A stretch of 21,624 nucleotides of DNA. Source: an uncultured Desulfobacterales bacterium (lineage in GTDB: Bacteria > Desulfobacterota > Desulfobacteria > Desulfobacterales > JAFDCJ01). Positions within the stretch are counted from its first letter, which is position 1. Each line of letters starts with the position of its first letter. Shown piece after piece: positions 8,792 to 15,435 of the stretch. A model generated the notes under the pieces. That model saw only the letters and a list, made by a program, of their open reading frames with translations, had not been told where the DNA came from and searched no databases. The position numbers were made by a program, and so were the translations under genes. The stretch covers positions 1 to 21,624 of the forward strand of contig CALZJV010000145.1 of NCBI GenBank assembly GCA_945787595.1. The letters run 5' to 3'.

Positions 8792-9087
8792 CCAAGACAC
8801 AAAGCATATTGGTATCAATCGCGATTATTTTGATTGCAGCTTTGTTCTTCTTTATAATTGTCAGCGAGCATGGGCTTGTGGATCTGGTATTTTTAAAACA
8901 AGAACGAGGGAAACTGGTTAAAAAAAGCGAACGGCTTAACCAGGAAAATCTTTCCATCAGCATTGAAATCGATCGATTGAAACATGATCCCGAGTACATC
9001 GAAAATGTAGCCAGAAAAGAACTCGGGATGATCGGTGAGGATGAAGTTATTTTAAAACCGCAGATCCATAAGGAACAAAAAAAATGA
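8788..9087 (+). CDS. FtsB/DivIC-family septum formation initiator protein
   Basis: The 99-residue protein has the architecture of FtsB/DivIC proteins, bitopic coiled-coil proteins that bind FtsL and FtsQ and help activate septal wall synthesis. There is a short cytoplasmic start, one membrane helix (about 7-25) and a heptad-rich stretch (about 36-66, VFLKQERGKLVKKSERLNQE). The typical DPEYIENVARKELGMI segment (68-82) follows, then an acidic or basic tail. It overlaps murJ and the next gene by 4 bases each (ATGA), so translation is probably coupled. In E. coli ftsB sits elsewhere; here the pairing with murJ is a sensible wall-and-division grouping. The family is clear; calling it ftsB rather than divIC is not certain, so no symbol is given. 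Confidence 0.88.
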   Translation: MTKTQSILVSIAIILIAALFFFIIVSEHGLVDLVFLKQERGKLVKKSERLNQENLSISIEIDRLKHDPEYIENVARKELGMIGEDEVILKPQIHKEQKK

Positions 9088-9359
9088 GCAAGGAAATCGA
9101 TTTTTACACCGAGACCATGGCAAAAGTGTATGCCGCGCAGGGTCATTGGGGAAAAGCTGCTGATATATATCGTCACCTTCTGACCGGGGTACCGGCACGA
9201 AAGGATTTTTCCGATGCGCTGGCAGAAGCCGAAAAAAAGCTACATAAAGACTCACAAAAAATCCCTGAACAGCTCGTGCCCTTATTTCGAGAATGGATCG
9301 AACTTCTGTTCAGACGTGAAAAGTTACAAAAGCTAGAGAAACTTAAAAACAAGATATAG
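9084..9359 (+). CDS. Small TPR-like protein of unknown function in the murJ operon
   Basis: This 91-residue product overlaps the FtsB-like gene by 4 bases (ATGA), and the last codons of that gene contribute the purine-rich stretch upstream. Residues about 9-40 (YTETMAKVYAAQGHWGKA then ADIYRHLLTGVP) read as one tetratricopeptide-repeat hairpin, with A-x-x-Y and G-x-x-x-x-A at the canonical spacing. The C-terminal half is charged and helical and ends with repeated lysine/leucine residues (KLQKLEKLKNKI). There is no signal peptide or membrane segment, so it is probably cytoplasmic. Position suggests a role near the division or wall machinery, perhaps as an adaptor, but that is inference from context only. 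It is too short to be a full TPR superhelix. Confidence 0.75.
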   Translation: MSKEIDFYTETMAKVYAAQGHWGKAADIYRHLLTGVPARKDFSDALAEAEKKLHKDSQKIPEQLVPLFREWIELLFRREKLQKLEKLKNKI

Positions 9360-9540
9360 GTATGAATTGGCTCTAATCCGATCAGGGCCCCATTACAGAG
9401 ATAATCGAATTTAGGAATCCTCCACCACGCAGTCAACTGACGGAGAGGGATTCGGAATTCAGTATCGATTCATCTACAGCGAGTTTTTTTTGAAGATGTA
9501 TTCTATCTTTTGAGAACCTGTTCCTCTATGCCAGGGATCT

Positions 9541-10068
9541 TTATTTTTTGGGTTTCCCTAACTTGAAGGTTTCCGATGTTTCACCTTTTGAAAAAAATTC
9601 TGCCTTTATGCGCTTTTCTTTGCTGCCCAGCACCTGGACCCGTCCATCTTTTTGATAAAGTATAATTTTAGATCCGATAATGGAATTGGTATATTGATCC
9701 GTTGTTATTTTGACATTGCCGGTGGCAACGATTTTTTTCAACACCTCTTCATCGTTCCCCTTTTTTTCGGTATTCAACAATTCTCCCCTGTAATAAATTC
9801 TCAATTTATCAGAGGTGATCACAAAGTCCGCTTGGGTTGCTTTCACATTACCGATAAATTCAGCAAATTTTGCTTTATTATCTGATTCCAGCTGCTCCGC
9901 AGTAATTATGATAGGCGTATTGTCCGGTTTTTCATCCGATCTCTCGGCCTCGGGTTTGTCAGCTGCAAATGCCGCACCCGTAATCAACGCTGCGGCAGTA
10001 AAAAAAGCAATTGTCCAAAATGGCACAATTCTGCCAATTTTTAACGGAACAAATTTAAATTGGTGCAC
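9541..10068 (-). CDS. lptA: LptA/OstA-like periplasmic LPS transport protein
   Basis: LptA forms the periplasmic bridge that carries lipopolysaccharide from LptBFGC to LptDE. From the GTG at 10066-10068 the product is 175 residues. It has a basic start, a hydrophobic signal segment (IVPFWTIAFFTAAALITG) and a likely cleavage after GAAFA. The OstA-like beta-jellyroll follows: IIITAEQLESDNKAKFAEFIGNV, later IVATGNVKITTDQYTNSIIGSK and ILYQKDGRVQVLG. It ends in a basic tail. The frame is open up to 10209, but a G7 run just before the GTG looks like the ribosome-binding site, so I prefer the shorter form; the spacing is unusually tight. In most genomes lptA lies between lptC and lptB. Here neither partner is adjacent: nothing is recognisable for 930 bases upstream, and a convergent gene lies downstream. 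It may be a displaced lptA or an extra paralogue. Confidence 0.85.
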   Translation of the reverse strand: MHQFKFVPLKIGRIVPFWTIAFFTAAALITGAAFAADKPEAERSDEKPDNTPIIITAEQLESDNKAKFAEFIGNVKATQADFVITSDKLRIYYRGELLNTEKKGNDEEVLKKIVATGNVKITTDQYTNSIIGSKIILYQKDGRVQVLGSKEKRIKAEFFSKGETSETFKLGKPKK

Positions 10069-10998
10069 AACCCCCCCTATAACTTGTGGTATATCTTTCC
10101 CGACAAATCCGAAAGAAAGTTTGAAATTTGATCCTTCTGGATCGGAAATAATTGTAGATGTTACTCCGCATCTAAATATTAAATATACATATAATTGAAA
10201 TAATATCAAATTATTAGTTCATTATAGCTCGTTTTAAATTTTAGCTTCTTTAAACCGCTAAAAAAAAATCAATTCTACATAATTAGAAAAACTATGCTCT
10301 GATAATGTGAAAATGTGAAATATAGCAATCCGTATTGGTGCCTGATTCGCTTATAGCGTTTATCATCTGCACAGCTTTTCCAGCGACCGACTGCTACGGA
10401 ACATATCACAAAATTTGAAATTTCATAATAAAAAAAAACTGATAATGCACAAACAATAGTACAGTTCATCTATCCAGCAATCAATTTTTGCTTGCATCTT
10501 AAGATGATTAGGAATATAATTCGATTTATTGTGATTAATCTTAGTAGAATGCATTGCAGACGTTTTTTTGTCGGCTTTTGTGTTTTTTTTCTTGCACAGT
10601 CGTCGGAATCAAAATTGTTTCTGTTCTGCCTCAAAAGGTGACCTGATCACAGATCGATGACTTGGTACAGGTAACCTTCTCCGCTTAATTTTTGAGCCAA
10701 ATCGCAAAGCAGTTTGTGTAATCAGGTAGGATGGGAAAAACCGTCACAACCCCTTTTTTTTCCTCTATTCATGTCAATCCGGATTTAAACCTCCTTGGTC
10801 GGCGATATGTTGATTACTGATTATCTACTTCTTGAAAACGCACTATCTTCATTATCGGGATGTTGTAAGTGAATTATATTATTCATCAGGCTGTATTTTA
10901 TAGGCGGTCCGGTTTCGTTCTGAAGGAAAGAACCATTTCTCAAGTTGGCGACCCGAAGTTTGGAACCGCGCAAAACTTAATGGAAGGAGAATGGCACG
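10069..10998. other. Long AT-rich non-coding region between lptA and the cold-shock gene (divergent)
   Basis: About 930 bases lack a convincing gene. Several weak frames exist (for example 10275-10469 minus and 10549-10641 plus), but none has a ribosome-binding site or recognisable protein. Visible structure: an imperfect 11-bp inverted repeat, AAGGTGACCTG (10635-10645) and CAGGTAACCTT (10668-10678); several A and T homopolymers; and a probable 5' leader for the cold-shock gene at its right end. Cold-shock genes often have long structured leaders, so part of this DNA may be transcribed. Confidence 0.5.
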
Positions 10999-11199
10999 AT
11001 GGCCAATGGAATTGTAAAATGGTTTAATGAACGCAAGGGTTACGGCTTTATTGAACAGGATGAGGGTCCGGATGTATTTGTTCACCATTCAGGTATCAAT
11101 GCAACCGGTTTCAAATCGCTTAATGAAGGTGACCGGGTTAGCTTCGACATTGAAGAAGGGCAGAAAGGCCCGCGAGCTGTAAATGTCACGGTAGTTTAA
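10999..11199 (+). CDS. Cold-shock domain protein (CspA family)
   Basis: Single-stranded nucleic-acid-binding protein that acts as an RNA chaperone and is often induced by cold or growth transitions. The 66-residue protein is one complete cold-shock domain: [21 protein letters not shown] holds the first RNA-binding motif (KGYGFI) and DVFVHHSGI holds the second. The domain ends with [10 protein letters not shown]. Length is typical. The ATG at 10999 follows AAGGAG (10984-10989), about 9 bases away. No partner gene is near, so it is monocistronic and closed by the terminator just downstream. The long upstream gap would allow a cold-responsive leader, but I cannot identify a cold box. Bacteria usually carry several such genes, so a specific letter is not assigned. 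Confidence 0.95.
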   Translation: MANGIVKWFNERKGYGFIEQDEGPDVFVHHSGINATGFKSLNEGDRVSFDIEEGQKGPRAVNVTVV

Positions 11200-11216
11200 C
11201 TGACTGTTCCGGAGAT

Positions 11217-11253
11217 AAAAAGGGCATTCCTGTTATAGTGGGACGTCCTTTTT
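11217..11253 (+). terminator. Intrinsic terminator after the cold-shock gene
   Basis: AAAAAGGGCATTCC (11217-11230) pairs with GGGACGTCCTTTTT (11240-11253) around a 9-base loop: 14 pairs with two G-U wobbles and one mismatch, ending in a T-run. It starts 17 bases after the stop codon. Confidence 0.75.
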
Positions 11254-11501
11254 AGGGTGATCATTCATATTGATGGGCCTGAATCCCGGCGGTGATGGTA
11301 AGATAAAAATTATATCGTCAAGCTCGATATATCTGACGAGGTGTGGCCATCTTCGTCCAGAAAGGTAATAAACTGCGATGCCGGGCGGTTCAATACCCCT
11401 TGGTATCGGAATCACGGTGTTTTGCCAGCACCCTCAATTTCTTGCTCAAATGCACCTGGATGCAGTCAAGGATCCTTGGATTAACTCGCCCCCCACATTC
11501 A

Positions 11502-11732
11502 TCATTCTATAATCTCGAGGACGTGTCGTTTTTTTGTTTTCCCCGATGCAGCGCTTAAAATGGTTCGGATTGCCTGGGCGGTTCTACCCTGCCTGCCGAT
11601 AATTTTTCCCATATCTTTTTTCGCCACTCTAAGTTCCAATACAGTGGTGTGCCTGCCCTCAACTGCACTAACTTCCACCTCATCCGGGAAATCCACCAGT
11701 GCCCGTGCAATGTAACTGATCAGATCTTTCAT
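11502..11732 (-). CDS. khpA: KH-domain RNA-binding protein KhpA
   Basis: KhpA is a small single-KH-domain RNA-binding protein, in some bacteria the partner of KhpB/EloR, linked to control of cell elongation and sRNA binding. The 76-residue product starts [14 protein letters not shown] and has the family's VEVSAVEG turn and a GKIIGRQG loop (residues 42-49), the GxxG nucleic-acid-binding motif, ending RHVLEIIE. Length is normal. AAGGAGG lies 8 bases upstream of the ATG. The usual neighbours (rpsP before, rimM-trmD-rplS after) are all absent; the gene stands alone on its strand. A leader with an intrinsic terminator precedes it. It is either a relocated khpA or a second copy. Family identity is secure. 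Confidence 0.92.
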   Translation of the reverse strand: MKDLISYIARALVDFPDEVEVSAVEGRHTTVLELRVAKKDMGKIIGRQGRTAQAIRTILSAASGKTKKRHVLEIIE

Positions 11733-11792
11733 CGCTCTGCCTCCTTAGGGAGTTTTTCAGTATCAAATATGGATCAGTTCGGTTTTTAAAAT

Positions 11793-11812
11793 AAAAAGGC
11801 AACTTGGTTGCC
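11793..11812 (-). terminator. Intrinsic terminator (possible attenuator) upstream of khpA
   Basis: Read on the minus strand, GGCAAC-CAA-GTTGCC (11798-11812) is a perfect 6-bp stem with a 3-base loop followed at once by TTTTT (11793-11797). It lies about 60 bases before the khpA start codon and points toward khpA. It could end a short upstream RNA or act as an attenuator. Confidence 0.65.
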
Positions 11813-11873
11813 GATATTTCTAGTATGGCTTGCAAGTTATATCTCAAAGGCACGCTCTGCAGACAACGATAAT

Positions 11874-11903
11874 ATTTTAGAATATCCTCTGTATTTCAGC
11901 CAA
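11874..11903 (-). promoter_or_regulatory. Possible sigma-70 promoter of the khpA leader
   Basis: On the minus strand TTGGCT (11898-11903) and TAAAAT (11874-11879) are 18 bases apart (4/6 and 5/6 matches). Transcription from here would pass through the hairpin terminator after about 75 bases and then reach khpA. In AT-rich DNA this could be chance. Confidence 0.3.
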
Positions 11904-12193
11904 TTAAGTTATTTAAGCTTGATTCTTACATTCAACTCTATTCGTATCAGATAGTTGTTCTGAAGTTAAGCATTTTTTTTGTTAACTATGCTTGGATAAA
12001 AAAATACATATAAATGATTCTATCAAGTGGACTGAGGATTTACACGCGCAGAAGGTTCTCTCGTTTGCGGGTTTTTGATTCACCCATTACGATGGTTTTG
12101 ATTGTGTCTCAGATCAGGAGGTTTTTTTGATTAGTTAAGGCTGGGTAGCATCTAATCGCTTCAATCATTAATCATTCTGCTATAATTAAGCCA

Positions 12194-12388
12194 TTATTTT
12201 GCTTTAATGTTATTTGTCTTTCGCTGGTTATCATCTTTGCGTCGATCATCATGAGATCTTCTTTCCGGAATATACAAACTATATGAAAAGCTTCTGCGAT
12301 CAACACCGATTCTTCTGCCGACAATAGGCTTTAATAATGACTGTTCCTCAGAATCTACAACATCAACTTTAGAAAGTATTTCTGCCAT
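12194..12388 (-). CDS. Small arginine-rich protein of unknown function with two DRR motifs
   Basis: The 64-residue product is hydrophilic. Its centre has two related segments, GRRIGVDRR (residues 24-32) and ERRSHDDRR (42-50), separated by SFSYSLYIP. The tail is lysine/asparagine-rich. There is no signal peptide or membrane helix. I do not know a named family, although RRxGxDRR-type motifs occur in short proteins and near PilZ-like regions of deltaproteobacteria (recollection, not checked). The ATG at 12388 has only a weak purine-rich sequence upstream. The best support for it being real is a good sigma-54 promoter about 125 bases upstream on the same strand, next to a sigma-54 activator gene. 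The composition suggests binding to nucleic acid or another acidic partner, but this is a guess. Confidence 0.6.
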   Translation of the reverse strand: MAEILSKVDVVDSEEQSLLKPIVGRRIGVDRRSFSYSLYIPERRSHDDRRKDDNQRKTNNIKAK

Positions 12389-13001
12389 GGTAATCTCGTA
12401 AATGGCAATAATGATGGATATTCAAGTTCGCTATACAAGGATCATCACTGTTAGGCTTTATTCTTTTTTTAGAAAAGGACTTAAGTGATGTATCCGCCTC
12501 TGTAATCTATCGAAGGTAAAGTCAGCATAAATTGTGCCAGATGATCAAAAGTGTAAATTTGGGACACAAAAGATGCCGAAGAAATAAATAATTATAAACA
12601 ATTACAGTTTGATATGGGAAAATAGCTGTTTGATTCCAGAAAAGAATAAATCATAGCTTAAGATGATTTGAAAGACTCTGGTATGAAAATAAAGTAATGA
12701 TTTTATGAAGTGGAGGAAATATACACAGGGTGGGAGGCTGCTCCGATTGGATTTAGGTGTTGAAAGGGCAAGGATAAGATTTAAAATTGCAAAGCTTGAC
12801 TTGCAGCGCTACATCTATCCACAGGAATGCATACCGCCGACCTTTAATTTCTATAATTCGGTGAGTTGGTAAGCCCAAGAGTCCCCAGTGATTTATGGAA
12901 AAGGGATATTAAGAAAAAAGCTCAAAGCCTATAAAATTAATTAGGATAGTTGCGGAGAAATGGGATTGAAAATTGCCAAAATGCAGTATACCCGCTGACT
13001 A
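12389..13001. other. Non-coding region between the small DRR protein and the sigma-54 activator
   Basis: About 610 bases. It contains the sigma-54 promoter at 12524-12539 (minus) and a presumed 120-base leader for the small protein. A GTGT/ACAC dyad (12551-12554, 12564-12567) sits just upstream of the promoter. A 55-codon plus-strand frame (12705-12872) lacks a ribosome-binding site and is not accepted. Nothing else is recognised. Confidence 0.5.
12524..12539 (-). promoter_or_regulatory. Sigma-54 (-24/-12) promoter
   Basis: On the minus strand the sequence CTGGCACAATTTATGCT contains the invariant GG and GC spaced exactly 10 bases apart. It matches the consensus YTGGCAC perfectly at -24 and TGCW at -12 (A instead of T at the first position of TTGC). 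It points toward the 64-residue DRR protein, whose start is about 125 bases downstream, and lies about 460 bases past the end of the sigma-54 activator gene on the same strand. It is the only intergenic sequence I found with this spacing. Confidence 0.7.
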
Positions 13002-14033
13002 TTAGAGGTTATTCAAAGGTCTAAGTTCCAATTCCTTTATCTTTGTAAGCAGCGTCTTGTAACTTACTTTTAAAATTTGGGTGGCACGGGTACGGTTCCA
13101 GCCAGTTCTCTCAAGCACATAAGAGATGACATCTTTTTCGACCTGATCAGCGACCTGCTTTTTAAACTTTTTGAGAGACAGATCCGAGAGATCCAACTGT
13201 TGACCATTTAGCCCTGAAAATCCGATAAATTTTGATGCAATACCTGCTTCCTTGTTATTATCGCGGATCTTTCGACCTGGCTCGGTAACAGGAATCATTA
13301 TATCAATACTTTCCTCCCCTTCACCAAGCACAATGATTCGTCTGAGCACATTTTGCAGTTCCCGCACATTTCCTGGCCAATGATATGCTATCAGCTTTTC
13401 CTTCAAATTATTATTTAGGTTCAGCGGTTGTCTAACCTTTAATTGTGAAGCGTATTCTTCTATATAAAAAGAGATCAACGGCGTTATATCTACCGGCCTT
13501 TTACGGAGTGGATCAATATTAATGCTCGCCATACTTATTCTATAGTATAAATCTTCCCTAAATTTTCCGGCTCTTAGATCTTCAGCAAGATCGTGGTTGG
13601 TAGCTGCGATAACCCAGGCATTACTTTTAATCGTTTTTTCAGAACCCAGGGGCATAAATTCGCCATCTTGCAAGGCGTGCAGAAGCTTCGCTTGAAGGGA
13701 CAAGGACATGTCGCCTATTTCATCTAAAAACAATACACCTCGGTTGGCCTGTTCGAATTTTCCCCTCATTTTGCGCTGTGCCCCGGTAAAGGCACCCCGT
13801 TCATAACCAAACATTTCACTTTCCAACAGGTTATCGGGTAAAGCAGCACAGTTTACTTTAACAAATGGGCCTCCGTTCCGTTCGGATTTTTGATACAGCA
13901 TCTTAACAACCAGTTCCTTACCAACGCCTGTTTCACCGCAAACCACCGTGTTTAGACCGGCATCGGCTATTCGTTGAATCAATTCCCGCACACGAGCTAT
14001 ATTGGCGCTAACGCCAATCAGATCAGTTTCCAT
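13002..14033 (-). CDS. Sigma-54-dependent transcriptional activator without a sensor domain (AAA+ plus Fis-type HTH)
   Basis: Bacterial enhancer-binding protein: it hydrolyses ATP to remodel sigma-54 RNA polymerase at -24/-12 promoters. The AAA+ domain starts almost at residue 1 (DLIGVSANIARVRELIQ). It has Walker A GETGVGKE (33-40), an intact GAFTGA loop (80-85), Walker B LFLDEIGD (101-108), the arginine-finger region FREDLYYR and the sensor II motif WPGNVREL. After a linker, a Fis-type helix-turn-helix closes the protein (ERTGWNRTRATQILKVSYKTLLTKIKEL). At 343 residues it lacks the N-terminal receiver, PAS or GAF domain of most family members, like PspF. Activity would then be set by a partner protein, by expression level or by ligand binding to the AAA+ domain. 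It begins 50 bases after the YvcK-like gene on the same strand, so co-transcription is likely. No clear ribosome-binding site precedes the ATG at 14033. Confidence 0.93.
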   Translation of the reverse strand: METDLIGVSANIARVRELIQRIADAGLNTVVCGETGVGKELVVKMLYQKSERNGGPFVKVNCAALPDNLLESEMFGYERGAFTGAQRKMRGKFEQANRGVLFLDEIGDMSLSLQAKLLHALQDGEFMPLGSEKTIKSNAWVIAATNHDLAEDLRAGKFREDLYYRISMASINIDPLRKRPVDITPLISFYIEEYASQLKVRQPLNLNNNLKEKLIAYHWPGNVRELQNVLRRIIVLGEGEESIDIMIPVTEPGRKIRDNNKEAGIASKFIGFSGLNGQQLDLSDLSLKKFKKQVADQVEKDVISYVLERTGWNRTRATQILKVSYKTLLTKIKELELRPLNNL

Positions 14034-14083
14034 GTTTATAGGCTTTTAATGTAATTGGTTGAGTTTTTAAGTCCATTGAAGCA

Positions 14084-15232
14084 CTAAGCGATTTTTTTTA
14101 ATGCTTTTAAGCTTTTATACTTGATCGGCATTTTAGCCGAATCCTTTAGAACAAATTGCATCATAATACGGTCGTTGGTTAATTTCCCACTCTCAATAAA
14201 GGGTTCTTTGAAGATGATAGATTGAATTAAAGATGCCAATTTTTTCGAATCATGCCGCACAATCTCTTCTGAAGAATCCAACAAATCGTCAGCATAAATC
14301 AGGCGATGGTTTATCCGTTTTTCCAATGGTTCGATAGCAACAAATTCAGATTTTTCTGATAGATATTTTTTCAATAATCTGCTGTTTGGTTTTCTATTGT
14401 TACAGATGATTCCATTGACCTGTCGCCCAAGATACGCTTCAACTTTTTGGACAAAATCATTTCCATTGAAAGTATGCGTCTCACCAAATTTGGTCATTAT
14501 GTTTAAAATATAAAAGATTCTAGCATTGGTGCTTTGGATTGCTTCTTTAATTCCCGGTACTATTAGACTTGCAATAATACTTGTAAATAAATCACCGGGT
14601 CCTATAAGGATAACATCAGAAATTTTTATTGCTTCAATTACAGGGGGGTAGGCTGAAATTGAACCATTATGGTGTGGAACTAAAAATATATCCTGGATTT
14701 GCTCCCGCTGCGTGCTCTGCGGTATATCAATCGCTGATTCGCCATAAATTCGGCTTCCGTCAACCAACTCAGCGACGAGTGTGGCTTTATTGGTGGTCCC
14801 CGGCAAGACGCGACCCGATACCTCAAGGATTTCAGATAAAGTTCGTATGGCCGCGGGAAAACTGCCTGTGTATCTTGAAAGCATAGTAATCAGCAAGTTT
14901 CCTGCTTTATGACCTTGCAATCGCCGATCACCTTTCAGGGTTTTTAGCATGATTTTTTTTGCAGTATCCCGTAAGGGAGAAAGTGCGATCACACATTTGA
15001 GAATATCGCCGGGGGGCAAAACACCGAGTTCGTCTCTCAATCTACCGGTACTGCCGCCGTTATCAGCCATAGAGGCTACAGCGGTGATTTCTATATTCTT
15101 TATGTCTCTCAATCCTGATAGAAGTGTGTATTGACCACTACCTCCACCAATGGTTAATATCTTAAGTTTTTCATTTATATCAAAATACATTCCTTGAATT
15201 CCCACCTGTCTATTCTGAAATCCAGCATACAT
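14084..15232 (-). CDS. YvcK/CofD-like protein (GlmR-type sugar-metabolism factor)
   Basis: Member of the CofD/YvcK superfamily. YvcK (GlmR) proteins bind UDP-sugars and tune carbon flow into wall precursors in Gram-positive bacteria; they lack the CofD transferase role. The protein has the nucleotide-binding glycine loop TIGGGSGQYTLL (about 27-38) and the signature DNGGSTGRLRDELGVLPPGD (57-76). GHKAGNLLITML, GRVLPGTT and DVILIGPGDLFTSIIASL follow in the usual order. Length, about 382, is slightly long for the family. The start is unsure: a TTG (15235), this ATG (15230-15232) and an internal ATG at 15188-15190 are all in frame, and none has a well-placed ribosome-binding site; conservation begins only after the internal ATG. 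It is followed after 50 bases by the sensorless sigma-54 activator, a pairing that suggests a shared regulatory role. UDP-sugar genes lie 1.8 kb away on the other strand. Confidence 0.88.
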   Translation of the reverse strand: MYAGFQNRQVGIQGMYFDINEKLKILTIGGGSGQYTLLSGLRDIKNIEITAVASMADNGGSTGRLRDELGVLPPGDILKCVIALSPLRDTAKKIMLKTLKGDRRLQGHKAGNLLITMLSRYTGSFPAAIRTLSEILEVSGRVLPGTTNKATLVAELVDGSRIYGESAIDIPQSTQREQIQDIFLVPHHNGSISAYPPVIEAIKISDVILIGPGDLFTSIIASLIVPGIKEAIQSTNARIFYILNIMTKFGETHTFNGNDFVQKVEAYLGRQVNGIICNNRKPNSRLLKKYLSEKSEFVAIEPLEKRINHRLIYADDLLDSSEEIVRHDSKKLASLIQSIIFKEPFIESGKLTNDRIMMQFVLKDSAKMPIKYKSLKALKKIA

Positions 15233-15435
15233 CAAGATTGATTCCGCACCAGGTTAATTCCTACAATTGGAATCAATATTAAATTGGCAACCGTAAGTGG
15301 TGATCCCTAAAATCCTATCGGTTGTTAACGCAATATTCTTAAGATATATTTCACTGTAATGTCCGGAAACAAAATCGGAAAACAAGGCGACCGTGTGGCG
15401 GCAATAAACGCTATCCTTTTATTGAACAGTCCGGA

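Larger units (their letters stand above)
11733..12193. other. Non-coding region upstream of khpA, containing its leader
   Basis: About 460 bases with no convincing gene. The part near khpA holds a promoter-like pair and a hairpin terminator on the minus strand (described separately). Further upstream, overlapping inverted repeats AGTTAA/TTAACT (11964-11969, 11982-11987) and AAGCAT/ATGCTT (11968-11973, 11988-11993) share two bases and could form competing hairpins around a T8 run. No rpsP or other ribosomal gene is present. Confidence 0.5.

Noticed and set aside
10021..10035. TGGCAC-like sequence on the plus strand resembling a sigma-54 promoter
   Set aside because: GG and GC are 9, not 10, bases apart, and the site lies inside the lptA signal-peptide coding region with no plus-strand gene near downstream.
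10275..10469. 64-codon minus-strand frame upstream of lptA
   Set aside because: Weak start, composition follows AT-rich DNA, no known homologue recalled.
10549..10641. 30-residue plus-strand frame that looks like a signal peptide
   Set aside because: Driven by T-rich homopolymers; no mature domain and no ribosome-binding site.
11233..11415. 60-codon minus-strand frame downstream of khpA
   Set aside because: It overlaps the cold-shock terminator, lacks a ribosome-binding site and shows no known domain; it is not rimM or trmD.
12705..12872. 55-codon plus-strand frame (MKWRKYTQGG...)
   Set aside because: No ribosome-binding site, no recognisable domain, and it is the only support in a non-coding stretch.
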